Shown here piece by piece: positions 46,202-58,044 of a DNA stretch of 64,000 nt. This DNA is from Sphaerisporangium sp. (lineage in GTDB: Bacteria; Actinomycetota; Actinomycetes; Streptosporangiales; Streptosporangiaceae): NCBI GenBank assembly GCA_025964675.1, contig JAOPYI010000113.1:33694-97693 (forward strand), given 5' to 3'. The position numbers were made by a program, and so were the translations under genes. The notes beneath the pieces are model-generated. The model saw nothing but the letters and a program-made list of their open reading frames with translations. It made no database searches and was not told the DNA's origin. Positions within the stretch are counted from its first letter, which is position 1; each line of letters begins with the position of its first letter.

Positions 46202-48874
46202 ATGGAGTCGGCAGAGATCGCCCGCCGCTTCCTGCGCTTCTTCGAGGAGCGTGGCCACACCGTCGTGCCCTCGGCCAGCCTGGTCGCAGAGGATCCGACG
46301 CTGCTGCTGGTCAACGCGGGCATGGTGCCCTTCAAGCCGTACTTCCTCGGCCAGAAGAAGCCGCCGTATCCCCGGGCGGCCAGCGCCCAGAAGGTCGTTC
46401 GCACCCTCGACATCGACGAGGTGGGCAAGACCACCCGGCACGCCAGCTTCTTCCAGATGCTCGGCAACTTCTCCTTCGGTGACTACTTCAAGGAGCAGGC
46501 CCTTCCGTACGCCTGGGAGCTGCTGACCAAGCCGGAGTCCGAGGGCGGCTTCGGGTTCCCCGAGGAGCGCCTCTGGGTCACCGTCTACCACGACGACGAC
46601 GAGACCCACGACATCTGGCACAACAAGGTCGGCGTCCCGCTCGAGCGGATCCAGCGCCGCGGGCTCGCGGACAACTACTGGCACATGGGCGTGCCCGGTC
46701 CCGGCGGGCCGTGCTCCGAGATCTACTACGACCGCGGTCCCGAGTACGGCAAGGAAGGCGGCCCTGTCGCCGACGAGAACCGCTATCTCGAGGTGTGGAA
46801 CAACGTCTTCATGCAGTTCCAGCTCAGCGCGGTGCGTAGCAAGGTCGACTTCGACATCCAGGGCGAGCTGCCCGCCAAGAGCGTCGACACCGGCATGGGC
46901 CTCGAGCGCATGGCCGCGATTCTGCAGGGCGTCGACAACATCTACGAGATCGACACCACCTACAAGATCCTCGACAAGGCGGCCGAGCTCACCAAGTCCC
47001 GCTACGGCAGGAACGCCCGTGCCGACGTCTCCCTGCGGGTCGTCGCCGACCACCTGCGCGCCGGGGTCATGCTCGTGGGCGACGGCGTGCTGCCCTCCAA
47101 CGAGGGCCGGGGCTACGTCCTGCGCCGCATGCTGCGCCGCGCGATCCGCAACCTGCGCCTCCTCGGCGCGGGCGAGGAGCGCTACATGCACGAGCTCGCC
47201 GCCACGACCATCGCGGCGATGAGCGATCAGTATCCCGAGCTGAAGGGCGACGCCGCCCACATCCACACGGTGATCGACGCGGAGGAGACCTCCTTCCTCG
47301 GCACCCTGCGCACCGGCACGGCGATCTTCGAAGCGGCGGTCGAGGAGACCAAGCGCAAGGGCGGCGCCACCCTTGCCGGCAACCAGGCGTTCCAGCTCCA
47401 CGACACCTTCGGCTTCCCGATCGACCTGACGCTGGAGATGGCGGCCGAGCAGGGGCTCCAGGTCGACGAGGACGGCTTCCGCCGCCTCATGAACGAGCAG
47501 CGCGACCGCGCCAAGGCCGACTCCGCGGCGAAGAAGACCGGTAACGCCGACATCTCGGTGCTCGGCGAGATGCTCGACAGGGCGGGCAAGGTCGACTTCC
47601 TCGGCTACGACCACACCACGGCCGAGGCGAACGTCATCGGCGTGCTCGTCGACGGGGCCTCGGTCCAGTCGGCGGGCGCGGGCACCACCGTGGAGGTCGT
47701 GCTCGACCGCACCCCGTTCTACGCCGAGGGCGGCGGACAGCTCTCCGACCAGGGCGTCATCCGCACCGGCGGCGCCCAGGTCGACATCGTCGACGTGCAG
47801 TCCCCGTTCGCGGGCCTGGTGGTACACCGCGGCAAGGTCACGGGCGGCGAGATCCGCGTGGGCGACCAGGCCCAGGCCGAGATCGACATCGAGCGCCGCC
47901 GCGCGATCTCCCGCAGCCACACCGCCACCCACCTGGTCCACCGGGGGTTCCGCAACGCGCTCGGCGAGAGCGCGGCCCAGGCCGGCTCCGAGAACTCCCC
48001 GGGGCGCTTCCGCTTCGACTTCACCGCGGCGGGAGCCGTCTCGCCGGCCGTGCTGCGCGATGTCGAGGACGAGGTCAACGCGATCCTGATCAACGACCTC
48101 AAGGTCAACGCCTACCACGCCTCCCTCAAGGAGGCCCGTTCGATGGGCGCTCTCGCGCTGTTCGGCGAGAAGTACGGCGACGAGGTCCGCATCGTCGAGG
48201 TCGGCGACTACTCCCGCGAGCTGTGCGGCGGCACCCACGTCGCCAGCTCCGGCCAGCTCGGCCTGGTCAAGGTGCTCGGCGAGGCGTCGATCGGCGCCGG
48301 CGTGCGCCGCGTCGAGGCCCTGGTCGGCATCGACGCCTTCCGCTTCCTCGCCCGCGAGAGCGTGCTGGTCGCCCAGATCAGCGAGCAGCTCAAGGCGCGC
48401 CGCGAGGAACTGCCCGAGCGCGTCGAGGGCATCGTCACCCGCCTGCGCACGGCGGAGCGGGAGCTCGAGAAGCTCCGCTCGGCCCAGGTGCTCGCGGTGG
48501 CGGGCGAGCTCGCCGCGTCCGCCCGCGACATTGCCGGGGTATCCGTCGTGACGCACCGCGCGCCTGACGGCACTTCACCCGATGACCTGCGTAAACTCGC
48601 TCTCGACGTACGCGGCCGGTTCCCCGGTGACCGCGCTGCGATGATCGTGATCGCCGGTGTGCCCGTAGACCGACCGGTCGTGGTCGCCGCTGTGAACGAT
48701 GCGGGGCGCACCCGGGGGCTCAAGGCCGGGCGACTGGTCGGCGTCGCCGCCAAGGCACTTGGGGGTGGCGGTGGCGGTAAGGATGACGTCGCGCAGGGGG
48801 GCGGAGCCCGTCCTGAGGCGATCGGTGACGCGCTCGGCGCCGTCGAGAACGCGATCCGGGAGACGCTCTCCTGA
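46202..48874 (+). CDS. alaS: Alanyl-tRNA synthetase
   Basis: 890 residues. Class II catalytic domain (1-~250) with [15 protein letters not shown] and the tRNA-recognition domain; editing domain with the zinc-binding SHTATHLVH (His-x3-His) and CGGTHV (Cys-x3-His) motifs at about residues 565-680; C-terminal C-Ala domain (DHHA1-like) ending in a [13 protein letters not shown] glycine loop. It both charges tRNA-Ala and removes mischarged Ser/Gly. Full length. ATG 46202, following the DUF6167 stop directly. Confidence 0.97.
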   Translation: MESAEIARRFLRFFEERGHTVVPSASLVAEDPTLLLVNAGMVPFKPYFLGQKKPPYPRAASAQKVVRTLDIDEVGKTTRHASFFQMLGNFSFGDYFKEQALPYAWELLTKPESEGGFGFPEERLWVTVYHDDDETHDIWHNKVGVPLERIQRRGLADNYWHMGVPGPGGPCSEIYYDRGPEYGKEGGPVADENRYLEVWNNVFMQFQLSAVRSKVDFDIQGELPAKSVDTGMGLERMAAILQGVDNIYEIDTTYKILDKAAELTKSRYGRNARADVSLRVVADHLRAGVMLVGDGVLPSNEGRGYVLRRMLRRAIRNLRLLGAGEERYMHELAATTIAAMSDQYPELKGDAAHIHTVIDAEETSFLGTLRTGTAIFEAAVEETKRKGGATLAGNQAFQLHDTFGFPIDLTLEMAAEQGLQVDEDGFRRLMNEQRDRAKADSAAKKTGNADISVLGEMLDRAGKVDFLGYDHTTAEANVIGVLVDGASVQSAGAGTTVEVVLDRTPFYAEGGGQLSDQGVIRTGGAQVDIVDVQSPFAGLVVHRGKVTGGEIRVGDQAQAEIDIERRRAISRSHTATHLVHRGFRNALGESAAQAGSENSPGRFRFDFTAAGAVSPAVLRDVEDEVNAILINDLKVNAYHASLKEARSMGALALFGEKYGDEVRIVEVGDYSRELCGGTHVASSGQLGLVKVLGEASIGAGVRRVEALVGIDAFRFLARESVLVAQISEQLKARREELPERVEGIVTRLRTAERELEKLRSAQVLAVAGELAASARDIAGVSVVTHRAPDGTSPDDLRKLALDVRGRFPGDRAAMIVIAGVPVDRPVVVAAVNDAGRTRGLKAGRLVGVAAKALGGGGGGKDDVAQGGGARPEAIGDALGAVENAIRETLS

Positions 48875-48905
48875 GCGTGGACATGTCGTGCGTCCGGAGG
48901 GCGCG

Positions 48906-49403
48906 GTGAGACGCGGCGTCCGCCTCGGCGTCGACGTGGGATCGGTCCGCGTCGGCGTGGCCCGCAGCGACCCCTCGGGGATGCTGGCCACGCCGGTCGA
49001 GACCGTCCGCAGGGGCAGGGGCGACCTTGACCGCATCGCCGCCATCGCGGCCGAGTGCGAGGCGATGGAGGTCGTCGTCGGCCTCCCCACCTCGCTTTCC
49101 GGCCGCGAGGGCCACGCGGCCGCCGCGGCCCGTGCGTTCGCGGGCCATCTGGCCGTGCGCCTCGGGCCGACGCCGGTCCGCCTGTACGACGAGCGGCTGA
49201 CCACGGTGACGGCGCAGCAGGGCCTGCGGGCCAGCGGCGTCAAGGCGAAGAACCAGCGAGGTGTGGTCGACCAGGCGGCGGCCATTGTGCTGCTGCAGGC
49301 CGCCCTGGACGCCGAGAGGGCGAGCGGCGAGCCACCGGGCAGACCCGTCGAGCCGCCGGGGCGGCGCCCCGGCGGGGAATCGAGCGCCGGGCCCGCCAGG
49401 TGA
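48906..49403 (+). CDS. ruvX: RuvX/YqgF-family putative pre-16S rRNA nuclease
   Basis: 165 residues, RNase H fold. Catalytic acids in LGVDVGSVRVGVA, VVVGLPTSLSG followed by YDERLTTVTAQ, and the terminal DQAAAIVLLQ. Known homologues trim the 5' end of 16S rRNA precursor. GTG 48906 lies five bases after GGAGGG. The last ~30 residues are a Pro/Gly/Ala tail. The stop overlaps the mltG GTG (GTGA). Order alaS-ruvX-mltG-aroE is conserved in actinobacteria. Confidence 0.93.
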   Translation: MRRGVRLGVDVGSVRVGVARSDPSGMLATPVETVRRGRGDLDRIAAIAAECEAMEVVVGLPTSLSGREGHAAAAARAFAGHLAVRLGPTPVRLYDERLTTVTAQQGLRASGVKAKNQRGVVDQAAAIVLLQAALDAERASGEPPGRPVEPPGRRPGGESSAGPAR

Positions 49404-50584
49404 GCCGCCCCAGTGGCCCCGGCGAGCCCGAGGAGCCGGGCAGGGCGAGTGACCCCGACGGCCGGGACGGCCCCGATGACCTGATCTCCTTCACCGAGGA
49501 GGACGTTCCGGAGGGTGCCGCCGAACGCCGGGCCCGCGCCGGCCGCAGCCGGCGCGCTCTCCTGCTCCTGGTCGGCGGTGGCGCCGCCCTGCTGGTCGCC
49601 GCGGGCCTCGCCGGCGCGTACGCGCTGTTCGGGCCGCTCATGGCGCCGGGCGACTTCGACGGCAAGGGGTCGGATCCCGTCGTCGTCGAGATCACTCCGG
49701 GTGCGAGCGCCGGGGAGATCGGCGACGTCCTCGTCCGGGCGGAGGTGGTGGCGAGCACCCGGTCCTTCGTGCGCGTGGTGGAGGAACGCGGCCAGTCCTC
49801 CAGCCTGAGGCCCGGACGATATCTCCTGCGCAAGGGCATGGCCGCCGCCTCGGCGCTCGATCTCCTGCTCGCCCCGCAGTCCAGGATCCGCAGGCGGGTG
49901 ACGATCCCCGAAGGGCTGCGCGTGGTCGAGACGGTGGCCCGCCTGGCCAAGGGCTCGGGGCTGCGCGCGGCCGAGCTGGTCGGGTTCGCCGCCAGACCGG
50001 CCGAGCTGGCGCTGCCGGCGTACGCCAAAGGGGCCGTGGAGGGCTTCCTGTTCCCCGCGACGTACGACATCGAGCCCGCCACGACGCCGCGCGACCTGCT
50101 GCGGGCGATGGTCCGCAGGTTCAAGCACGCCGCCGCGCACGTCGGCCTTGAGCCGGGCGCGGCCGGACTGCGCATGAGCCCGCTTGAGGTGGTGGTCGTC
50201 GCGAGCATCGTGCAGGCCGAGGGTGGTAGGGACAGTGACTATCCGAAGATCGCCAGGGTGATCTACAATCGCCTGGCGTCCCGAGCCAAGCTCGAGATGG
50301 ACAGTACGGTGATGTACGGCCTTGGAAAGCACGGAATCGTGGCCTCACACGCCGAGATCAAGCGCGACACCCCTTACAACACGTACATGCATCCCGGGCT
50401 GCCGCCCGGGCCGATCAGTAATCCGGGCGAGGCAGCGCTCCGCGCGGCACTTCACCCGGCTAAGGGTGATTGGTACTGGTTTGTCACGATCGACCCAGAG
50501 CATAGAATCACGAAATTCACTGACAAGGAGAGTGAGTTCGTGAAATTCCGAGAAGAGCTGAACAAACGTCTCGGGCAGCACTGA
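49400..50584 (+). CDS. mltG: Endolytic transglycosylase MltG, copy 1
   Basis: 394 residues. Cytoplasmic Glu/Asp-rich start (~45 residues), one membrane helix (about 53-77), LysM-like subdomain and the YceG/MltG catalytic domain with the active-site Glu in ASIVQAEGG, then KIARVIYNRL, MDSTVMYGL, PYNTYMHPGLPPGPI and RITKFTDKESEF. It cuts nascent glycan strands outside the membrane. GTG 49400 overlaps the ruvX stop. A second, closely related copy lies 157 bases downstream. Confidence 0.93.
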   Translation: MSRPSGPGEPEEPGRASDPDGRDGPDDLISFTEEDVPEGAAERRARAGRSRRALLLLVGGGAALLVAAGLAGAYALFGPLMAPGDFDGKGSDPVVVEITPGASAGEIGDVLVRAEVVASTRSFVRVVEERGQSSSLRPGRYLLRKGMAAASALDLLLAPQSRIRRRVTIPEGLRVVETVARLAKGSGLRAAELVGFAARPAELALPAYAKGAVEGFLFPATYDIEPATTPRDLLRAMVRRFKHAAAHVGLEPGAAGLRMSPLEVVVVASIVQAEGGRDSDYPKIARVIYNRLASRAKLEMDSTVMYGLGKHGIVASHAEIKRDTPYNTYMHPGLPPGPISNPGEAALRAALHPAKGDWYWFVTIDPEHRITKFTDKESEFVKFREELNKRLGQH

Positions 50585-50741
50585 TGCCCGGCGGGACAGC
50601 CACTGCCTCCCATACGCGCCCGGTGACCAGGGCCGGCGAGGCTCTGGTCATGGGAACGACGGCTCGGCTGGTATGTCCCACCAATTTGGGGCACTCGCTT
50701 GACGACGGGCCGGTCCTACCGGGAGATTGGCGAGCGCACCT

Positions 50742-51908
50742 ATGAACGATCTGGACCTCGATGGTTTGCTGGGTGCCGCGGACGACGAAGGTCCCCGGCG
50801 CCGATCTCGTGCTTCCTCCAGGTCGGCTCGGAGCCGCAGCAGGAGGCGCCAGCGCCGCCAGCGGCGCAAGGGCTTCGTCGCCTTCTTCCTCGCGATGATC
50901 ATCATCGTGGGCGTCCTCGGCGTCGGCGGATACTACGGCTACAACTGGATCCGCAGCGTGGCGGTCCCCAAGGACTTCACCGGGCAGGGCTCCGGCGAGG
51001 TGCTCGTGGAGATCAAGGATGGGCAGAGTGCCACCGAGGTGGCCCAGACCCTCGTCAACCAAGGCGTCGTGGCCAGCGAGCGGGCGTTCGTCAACGCCGT
51101 CGGCGCCGCCGGCAAGACCGCCTCCCTCCAGCCGGGGGAGTACAAGCTGCGCAAGGGCATGGCCGCCAGCAACGCCGTTCCCCTCCTCGACCCCCAGCGC
51201 CGGCTGCAGACCACGCTGACCGTGAAAGAGGGGCTGCGGCTCTCCCAGATCATGGATCAGCTCTCCACCGCCACCGGCAAGCCGGTCGCCGACTTCCGCA
51301 GGGCCGCCAAGGACGGCAAGGCGCTCGGCCTCCCGTCGTACGCCAAGGGCAGGCTGGAAGGGTTCGCCTTCCCCGCGACCTACGAGGTCTCTCCCAAGTC
51401 GACCCCCGACGACCTGCTCGCCGCGATGGTCGCGCGCTTCGATCGGGCCGCCGCCGACACCGACCTCGTGGCCGGGGCGAGACGGGCCGGCCGCACGCCT
51501 CTGGAGATCATGACGATCGCCAGCATCGTGCAGGCCGAGTCGGGCAGCGTCCGCGACATGCCCAAGGTGGCCCGGGTGATCTACAACCGGCTGAACCGCA
51601 CGCCGCAGATGAAGCTCCAGATGGACAGCACGGTCATGTACGGGCTGAACAAGTACGGCATCGCCGCGACCCACGAAGAGCTCAAGAGCAAGTCGCCTTA
51701 CAACACCTACGCGCGCCTGGGCCTGCCGCCCGGCCCCATTGCCAACCCCGGTGACCACGCCATCCAGGCCGCGCTGAAGCCGGCCGACGGCACCTGGCTG
51801 TTCTTCGTCACCACCGACCCGAAGCGCGGCATCACGAAGTTCACCGACTCGGAGTCTGAGTTCTTCAAGCTGGCCCAGGAGTTCAACAAGAACCACGGGG
51901 CGGGCTGA
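50742..51908 (+). CDS. mltG: Endolytic transglycosylase MltG, copy 2
   Basis: 388 residues with the same domain order: a very basic, Arg/Ser-rich cytoplasmic start (about 20-45), a membrane helix (about 46-68), LysM-like region and catalytic domain with the Glu of ASIVQAESG, VARVIYNRLNR, MDSTVMYGLNKYGI, YNTYARLGLPPGPI and GITKFTDSESEF. ATG 50742 is chosen; TTG 50727 would start right at GGGAGA. The cytoplasmic regions of the two copies differ completely (acidic in copy 1, basic in copy 2), suggesting different regulation. The stop overlaps the aroE ATG by one base. Confidence 0.93.
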   Translation: MNDLDLDGLLGAADDEGPRRRSRASSRSARSRSRRRQRRQRRKGFVAFFLAMIIIVGVLGVGGYYGYNWIRSVAVPKDFTGQGSGEVLVEIKDGQSATEVAQTLVNQGVVASERAFVNAVGAAGKTASLQPGEYKLRKGMAASNAVPLLDPQRRLQTTLTVKEGLRLSQIMDQLSTATGKPVADFRRAAKDGKALGLPSYAKGRLEGFAFPATYEVSPKSTPDDLLAAMVARFDRAAADTDLVAGARRAGRTPLEIMTIASIVQAESGSVRDMPKVARVIYNRLNRTPQMKLQMDSTVMYGLNKYGIAATHEELKSKSPYNTYARLGLPPGPIANPGDHAIQAALKPADGTWLFFVTTDPKRGITKFTDSESEFFKLAQEFNKNHGAG

Positions 51909-52738
51909 TGGAGCGGCGTGCCGCCGTACTCGGCTCGCCGATCGCACACTCGCTCTCGCCGGTCCTGCACCGCGCGGCGTACGAAGCGCTCGGGCTGCGC
52001 GGCTGGAGCTACGACGCGATCGAGTGCGACGAGGCCGGCCTGGCGGAGCTGCTGTCCGGGATGGGCCCCGAGTGGGCGGGCCTGTCCCTGACCATGCCGC
52101 TCAAGCGGGCCGTGCTGCCGCTGCTGGACACCATCGCGGGCCTTGCCGTCGAGGTGGGCGGCGTCAACACCGTGGTGTTCCGCGACGGCGCCCGGCACGG
52201 GGAGAACACCGACGTCCACGGCATCGTCCAGGCCCTCACCGAGTCGGGGGCCGGGGCACCCCGGGCGGCGACGATCCTCGGTGGCGGTGCCACTGCGGGC
52301 TCATCGCTGGCCGCGCTCCGCGAGCTGGGCCTGTCCGAGGCGACGCTGGTGGTGCGAGACCCGTCGCGCGCCAGGGAGACGGCCGAGGTGGCCGACCGTC
52401 TCGGCATGGCCTTGGCCGTGCAGACCTTCGACAAGCTCGACACCGTTCTTGACGTGGACCTCGCCATCTCGACGCTGCCCTCGGGCGCGGCCGACGCCTA
52501 CGCCGGGGCTCTGTCCGCCGTCCCGGCCGTGTTCGACGTGGTCTACGCTCCCTGGCCGACACCGCTGGCCCGGGCCGTACGGGACGCGGGCGGCACGGTG
52601 GTCGGCGGGTTCGCCATGCTGCTCCACCAGGCGGTGCGTCAGGTGGAGCTGCACACCGGCCGAGGGGATGTCCCGGTGGAGGTCGTGCGTGCCGCGGGCG
52701 AGGCCGAGATCCTCAGGCGAGCGGCTCGAACGGATTGA
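51908..52738 (+). CDS. aroE: Shikimate dehydrogenase
   Basis: 276 residues. Reduces 3-dehydroshikimate with NADPH. Substrate-binding motifs SPIAHSLSP and LSLTMPLK (catalytic Lys), GENTDVHG, and the nucleotide loop GGGATAGSS are present; the terminal VGGFAMLLHQA is typical. ATG overlaps the second mltG stop. Other aro genes that usually follow in actinobacteria (aroC, aroK, aroB) are not here; the next gene is infC, marking a synteny break. Confidence 0.95.
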   Translation: MERRAAVLGSPIAHSLSPVLHRAAYEALGLRGWSYDAIECDEAGLAELLSGMGPEWAGLSLTMPLKRAVLPLLDTIAGLAVEVGGVNTVVFRDGARHGENTDVHGIVQALTESGAGAPRAATILGGGATAGSSLAALRELGLSEATLVVRDPSRARETAEVADRLGMALAVQTFDKLDTVLDVDLAISTLPSGAADAYAGALSAVPAVFDVVYAPWPTPLARAVRDAGGTVVGGFAMLLHQAVRQVELHTGRGDVPVEVVRAAGEAEILRRAARTD

Positions 52739-52987
52739 GCCTCCGGACCCCGGTGCGTTCGAAGTCCTTGACGTCGCGGGTCACATGATCTAGCTCATCG
52801 CCATGCGTGTCTGGCGGATCGCGGGTCGTGAAGGGTCCAGGGATGATTCGGTGGGCGATCGGTGTTGTGGTAATGTTGCTGCTTGATCGGTCCGGCATGG
52901 CTGCTGGACGCGCAAGCGGAGGTCTTCCTCCCACCTGTTCGGCCGAAAGGTCGGCGGGTCAAGGATCACCACCGGAATTTCTCCGGG

Positions 52988-53016
52988 GAGCTCGTGATCG
53001 GATGATCACCGAGCTC
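52988..53016 (+). promoter_or_regulatory. First hairpin of the infC leader
   Basis: GAGCTCGTGATC (52988-52999) pairs with GATCACCGAGCTC (53004-53016), one bulged C, 4-base loop GGAT. It sits directly before the terminator-like stem. Confidence 0.6.
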
Positions 53017-53020
53017 AGTG

Positions 53021-53049
53021 GCCCCGCATGCGCGACGTGTGGGGCTTTT
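53021..53049 (+). terminator. Attenuator-like terminator in the infC leader
   Basis: GCCCCGCA (53021-53028) pairs with TGTGGGGC (53038-53045; one G-U) with a 9-base loop, followed by TTTT (53046-53049). It lies about 72 bases upstream of the infC start, so it is either an attenuator or the end of a short upstream transcript. Confidence 0.6.
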
Positions 53050-53120
53050 CGCATGTACGCGAGACTTCCCAGCACGGTCGAGCACCGACGCGGATAAATG
53101 CCAGGTACCTAGGAGGTCCC

Positions 53121-53777
53121 ATCAGCACTGAGCCCCGCATCAACGAGCGTATTCGCGTGCCCGAGGTTCGCCTCGTGGGCCCGAACGGCGAGCAGGTCGG
53201 TATCGTCTCCATCGGCGATGCCCTGAAGCTGGCCCAGGAGTCCGACCTCGACCTCGTCGAGGTCGCGGCGACGGCTCGTCCGCCCGTGTGCAAGCTCATG
53301 GACTACGGCAAGTTCAAGTACGAGTCCGCCATGAAGGCACGCGAGGCGCGCCGCAACCAGGCGCACACGATCATCAAGGAGATCAAGCTCCGGCCGAAGA
53401 TCGACCCGCATGACTACGAGACCAAGAAGGGTCACGTCGTGCGGTTCCTCAAAGCGGGGGACAAGGTCAAGGTCACGATCATGTTCCGCGGACGTGAGCA
53501 GTCCCGTCCCGAGCTGGGTTTCCGGCTCCTGCAGAGGCTGGCGGAGGATGTCACGGAGCTCGGCTTCGTCGAGTCCCAGCCCAAGCAGGACGGCCGAAAC
53601 ATGATCATGGTGATCGGGCCGCACAAGAAGAAGGCCGAAGCCAAGGCCGAGCGAGCCGCGGCTCGCGCCAGGACCGACGGCGACTCGCCCGAGGGCGACT
53701 TGCACGAGGGCGACTTGCACGAGGGCGACTTGAGCCTCGATCACGACATGGCCTCGGCATCGGAACAGCAGGAGTGA
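53121..53777 (+). CDS. infC: Translation initiation factor IF-3 (ATC start)
   Basis: 218 residues. No ATG/GTG/TTG start fits the family N-terminus; instead ATC 53121 lies four bases after a perfect AGGAGG (53111-53116) and begins [19 protein letters not shown], exactly where IF3 begins. N-domain with [10 protein letters not shown], linker, and C-domain with [16 protein letters not shown]3 checks initiation codons, and rare AUU/AUC starts on its own mRNA give autoregulation, known for E. coli. The C-terminal ~45 residues are an Ala/Glu/Arg-rich extension that includes a 5-residue tandem repeat. Heads infC-rpmI-rplT. Confidence 0.95.
   Translation: MSTEPRINERIRVPEVRLVGPNGEQVGIVSIGDALKLAQESDLDLVEVAATARPPVCKLMDYGKFKYESAMKAREARRNQAHTIIKEIKLRPKIDPHDYETKKGHVVRFLKAGDKVKVTIMFRGREQSRPELGFRLLQRLAEDVTELGFVESQPKQDGRNMIMVIGPHKKKAEAKAERAAARARTDGDSPEGDLHEGDLHEGDLSLDHDMASASEQQE
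53691..53735 (+). repeat. 15-bp tandem repeat inside infC
   Basis: Three copies of GAGGGCGACTTGCAC (third ends AGC), encoding (EGDLH)x2-EGDLS in the C-terminal extension of IF3. In frame, so copy number changes would be tolerated. Confidence 0.85.
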
Positions 53778-53912
53778 CGCGCTCCGCCTGACCACTCGGC
53801 GGCACGCGAGAAGACACCGAGACCGGGTCAGGAGTTACGGTCAGGCATGCTCCTGGCTGGGGTAGCTTGGCCCGGGACATCGGCACGGACCATTGAGGGA
53901 GAGACGGCTGAC

Positions 53913-54107
53913 ATGCCGAAGATGAAGACGCACAGCGGTGCGAAGAAGCGGTTCCGCCTCAGCGGGAGCGGCAAGATCATTCGCCGTCGTGCGAACCGTG
54001 CCCACTACAACGAGCACAAGGCCTCCACGCTGACGCGTCGTCTCAAGCCTGAGGTCGTCATGTCCGATGCCGACACCAAGAAGATCAAGAAGCTGCTCGG
54101 CAAGTAA
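53913..54107 (+). CDS. rpmI: 50S ribosomal protein L35
   Basis: 64 residues, very basic, beginning [14 protein letters not shown] and containing [13 protein letters not shown], as in all bacterial L35. Structural protein of the 50S subunit. ATG 53913; GAGGGAGAG lies about ten bases upstream. Between infC and rplT. Confidence 0.97.
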   Translation: MPKMKTHSGAKKRFRLSGSGKIIRRRANRAHYNEHKASTLTRRLKPEVVMSDADTKKIKKLLGK

Positions 54108-54131
54108 CCGAACCCCCGGGGAGATAGAACA

Positions 54132-54515
54132 ATGGCACGCGTAAAGCGGGCGCTCAACGCCAAGAAGAAGCGCCGCGTCGTCCTCGAGCGGGCGAGTGGT
54201 TACCGGGGTCAGCGGTCGCGGCTGTACCGCAAGGCCAAGGAGCAGATGCTCCACTCACTGACCTATGCCTACCGCGACCGCAAGGACAAGAAGGGCACGT
54301 TCCGGCGCCTGTGGATCCAGCGCATCAACGCCGCGGCACGCGCGAACGGCATCACCTACAACCGGTTCATCCAGGGCCTCAAGGCCGCGGGTGTCGAGGT
54401 GGACCGCAAGATCCTCGCCGACCTCGCGGTCAACGACACCCAGACCTTCGCGGCGCTCGCCGAGACCGCCAGGAAGGCGCTGCCGGCCGACGTGAACGCG
54501 CCGGTGGCGAGCTGA
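54132..54515 (+). CDS. rplT: 50S ribosomal protein L20
   Basis: 127 residues. Basic N-terminal arm ([15 protein letters not shown]), [12 protein letters not shown], and the globular C-terminal domain with [11 protein letters not shown] and [12 protein letters not shown]. Binds 23S rRNA early in assembly and in some bacteria represses its own operon. ATG 54132 with GGGGAGA upstream; strong terminator 54531-54569 ends the operon. Confidence 0.98.
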   Translation: MARVKRALNAKKKRRVVLERASGYRGQRSRLYRKAKEQMLHSLTYAYRDRKDKKGTFRRLWIQRINAAARANGITYNRFIQGLKAAGVEVDRKILADLAVNDTQTFAALAETARKALPADVNAPVAS

Positions 54516-54530
54516 TCCGACGCACGACCC

Positions 54531-54574
54531 AGTGAACGACTCGTTCTCTCGCGGAGCGGGTCGTTCACTCGTTT
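54531..54574 (+). terminator. infC-rpmI-rplT operon terminator
   Basis: Perfect 10-bp stem AGTGAACGAC (54531-54540) / GTCGTTCACT (54560-54569), 15 bases after the rplT stop, followed by CGTTT. Confidence 0.75.
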
Positions 54575-54650
54575 CCGGGCGAGTCTCCCGGGTCCCCGTG
54601 GTCGGGTCGCACGGGTGCTGTGACGGTTCAGGGGTTTTCCAGGGGGGTAC

Positions 54651-55454
54651 GTGGCCGGGTCCGAGCTGACCAACATCAAGTCTCCGCGGGTCAAGGCCGC
54701 GAAGCGCCTGACCAAGCGCGCCTTCAGGGACCGCGACCGCGCGTTCCTGGCCGAGGGCCCGCAGGCGGTCAGGGAGGCGCTGGCCCTTCCAGGGGTCGCC
54801 GTCGAGCTGTTCACCACAGCGGACGCCGAGGTCAGGCACGCCGACATCGTGACCGCCGCCCGGCTGGCCGGGGTGCCGGTGCTCGGGGTGAGCGGCGAGG
54901 TCATGGCCGAGCTGGCACAGACCGTGACTCCCCAGGGGCTGCTCGCGGTCTGCCGCTTCGTGCACGTCCCCCTGGCCGAGGGCGTCACAGAAGGCGCCCG
55001 CCTGGTCGCCGTGCTCGCCCACGTACGCGACCCCGGAAACGCGGGCACGGTCCTGCGCACGGCCGACGCGGCGGGGGCCGACGCCGTCGTGTTCACCGAC
55101 GCCTCCGTGGACCCGTACAACGGCAAGTGCGTCAGGGCCAGCGCGGGAAGCCTGTTCCACCTTCCCGTCGTCACCTCGGTTCCGGTGGCGGCGGCCGTGC
55201 GCCACCTGAAGGACAAAGGGATGCGCGTCCTCGCGGCCGATGGCGCGGGCACAAGGACGCTCGACGACGTCGACCTGGCCGGCCCGACGGCGTGGGTCTT
55301 CGGCAACGAGGCCTGGGGCCTGCCCGAGGAGATCCTCACGCTGGCCGACGAGGTCGTCCGGGTGCCCATCTACGGGCGCGCCGAGAGCCTCAACCTGGCC
55401 ACGGCGGCCGGGGTCTGCCTTTACGCCTCGGCGCGGGCCCAGCGTTCCGTGTAG
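54651..55454 (+). CDS. TrmH/SpoU-family RNA 2'-O-methyltransferase
   Basis: 267 residues. N-terminal RNA-binding part (KSPRVKAAKRLTKRAFRDRDRAFLAEG) and SPOUT knot with motif 1 VRDPGNAGTVLRTADAAGADAVV, motif 2 VFGNEAWGLP and motif 3 ESLNLATAAGVCLY. Uses S-adenosylmethionine to methylate ribose in rRNA or tRNA. Position right after rplT matches the tsnR gene of Mycobacterium, though TsnR-type thiostrepton resistance should not be assumed. GTG 54651. Confidence 0.9.
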   Translation: MAGSELTNIKSPRVKAAKRLTKRAFRDRDRAFLAEGPQAVREALALPGVAVELFTTADAEVRHADIVTAARLAGVPVLGVSGEVMAELAQTVTPQGLLAVCRFVHVPLAEGVTEGARLVAVLAHVRDPGNAGTVLRTADAAGADAVVFTDASVDPYNGKCVRASAGSLFHLPVVTSVPVAAAVRHLKDKGMRVLAADGAGTRTLDDVDLAGPTAWVFGNEAWGLPEEILTLADEVVRVPIYGRAESLNLATAAGVCLYASARAQRSV

Positions 55455-55468
55455 GCCGCCTGGCGGCC
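55454..55468 (+). terminator. GC-rich palindrome at the methyltransferase stop
   Basis: GGCCGCC-T-GGCGGCC directly at the stop codon (its first G is the last base of TAG). Possible terminator without a T-tract. Confidence 0.4.
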
Positions 55469-55595
55469 GTACAAGTCCCTTTGTCCTACAGCGGCCCTTT
55501 CTGTGCCGACGGCACCGCCCCTTCACGGAGCGTAGGGCTGCCGTCCGGCACGGGAAACCCGCTATTGTCGGCCCTGTAGGGTCGAGGAGGCGATA

Positions 55596-58043
<2,448 letters not shown>

Positions 58044-58044
<1 letters not shown>

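Larger units (their letters stand above)
52739..53120 (+). other. 382-bp infC leader region
   Basis: Contains two consecutive hairpins (52988-53016 and 53021-53049), the second followed by TTTT. An open frame from ATG 53002 to TAA 53097 (31 codons, encoding a Cys-Ala-Thr-Cys stretch) crosses the second hairpin, and the same frame is open from ATG 52843 with AAGGG upstream. TAATGT at 52871-52876 could be a -10, without a clear -35. The region probably regulates infC-rpmI-rplT. Confidence 0.55.
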
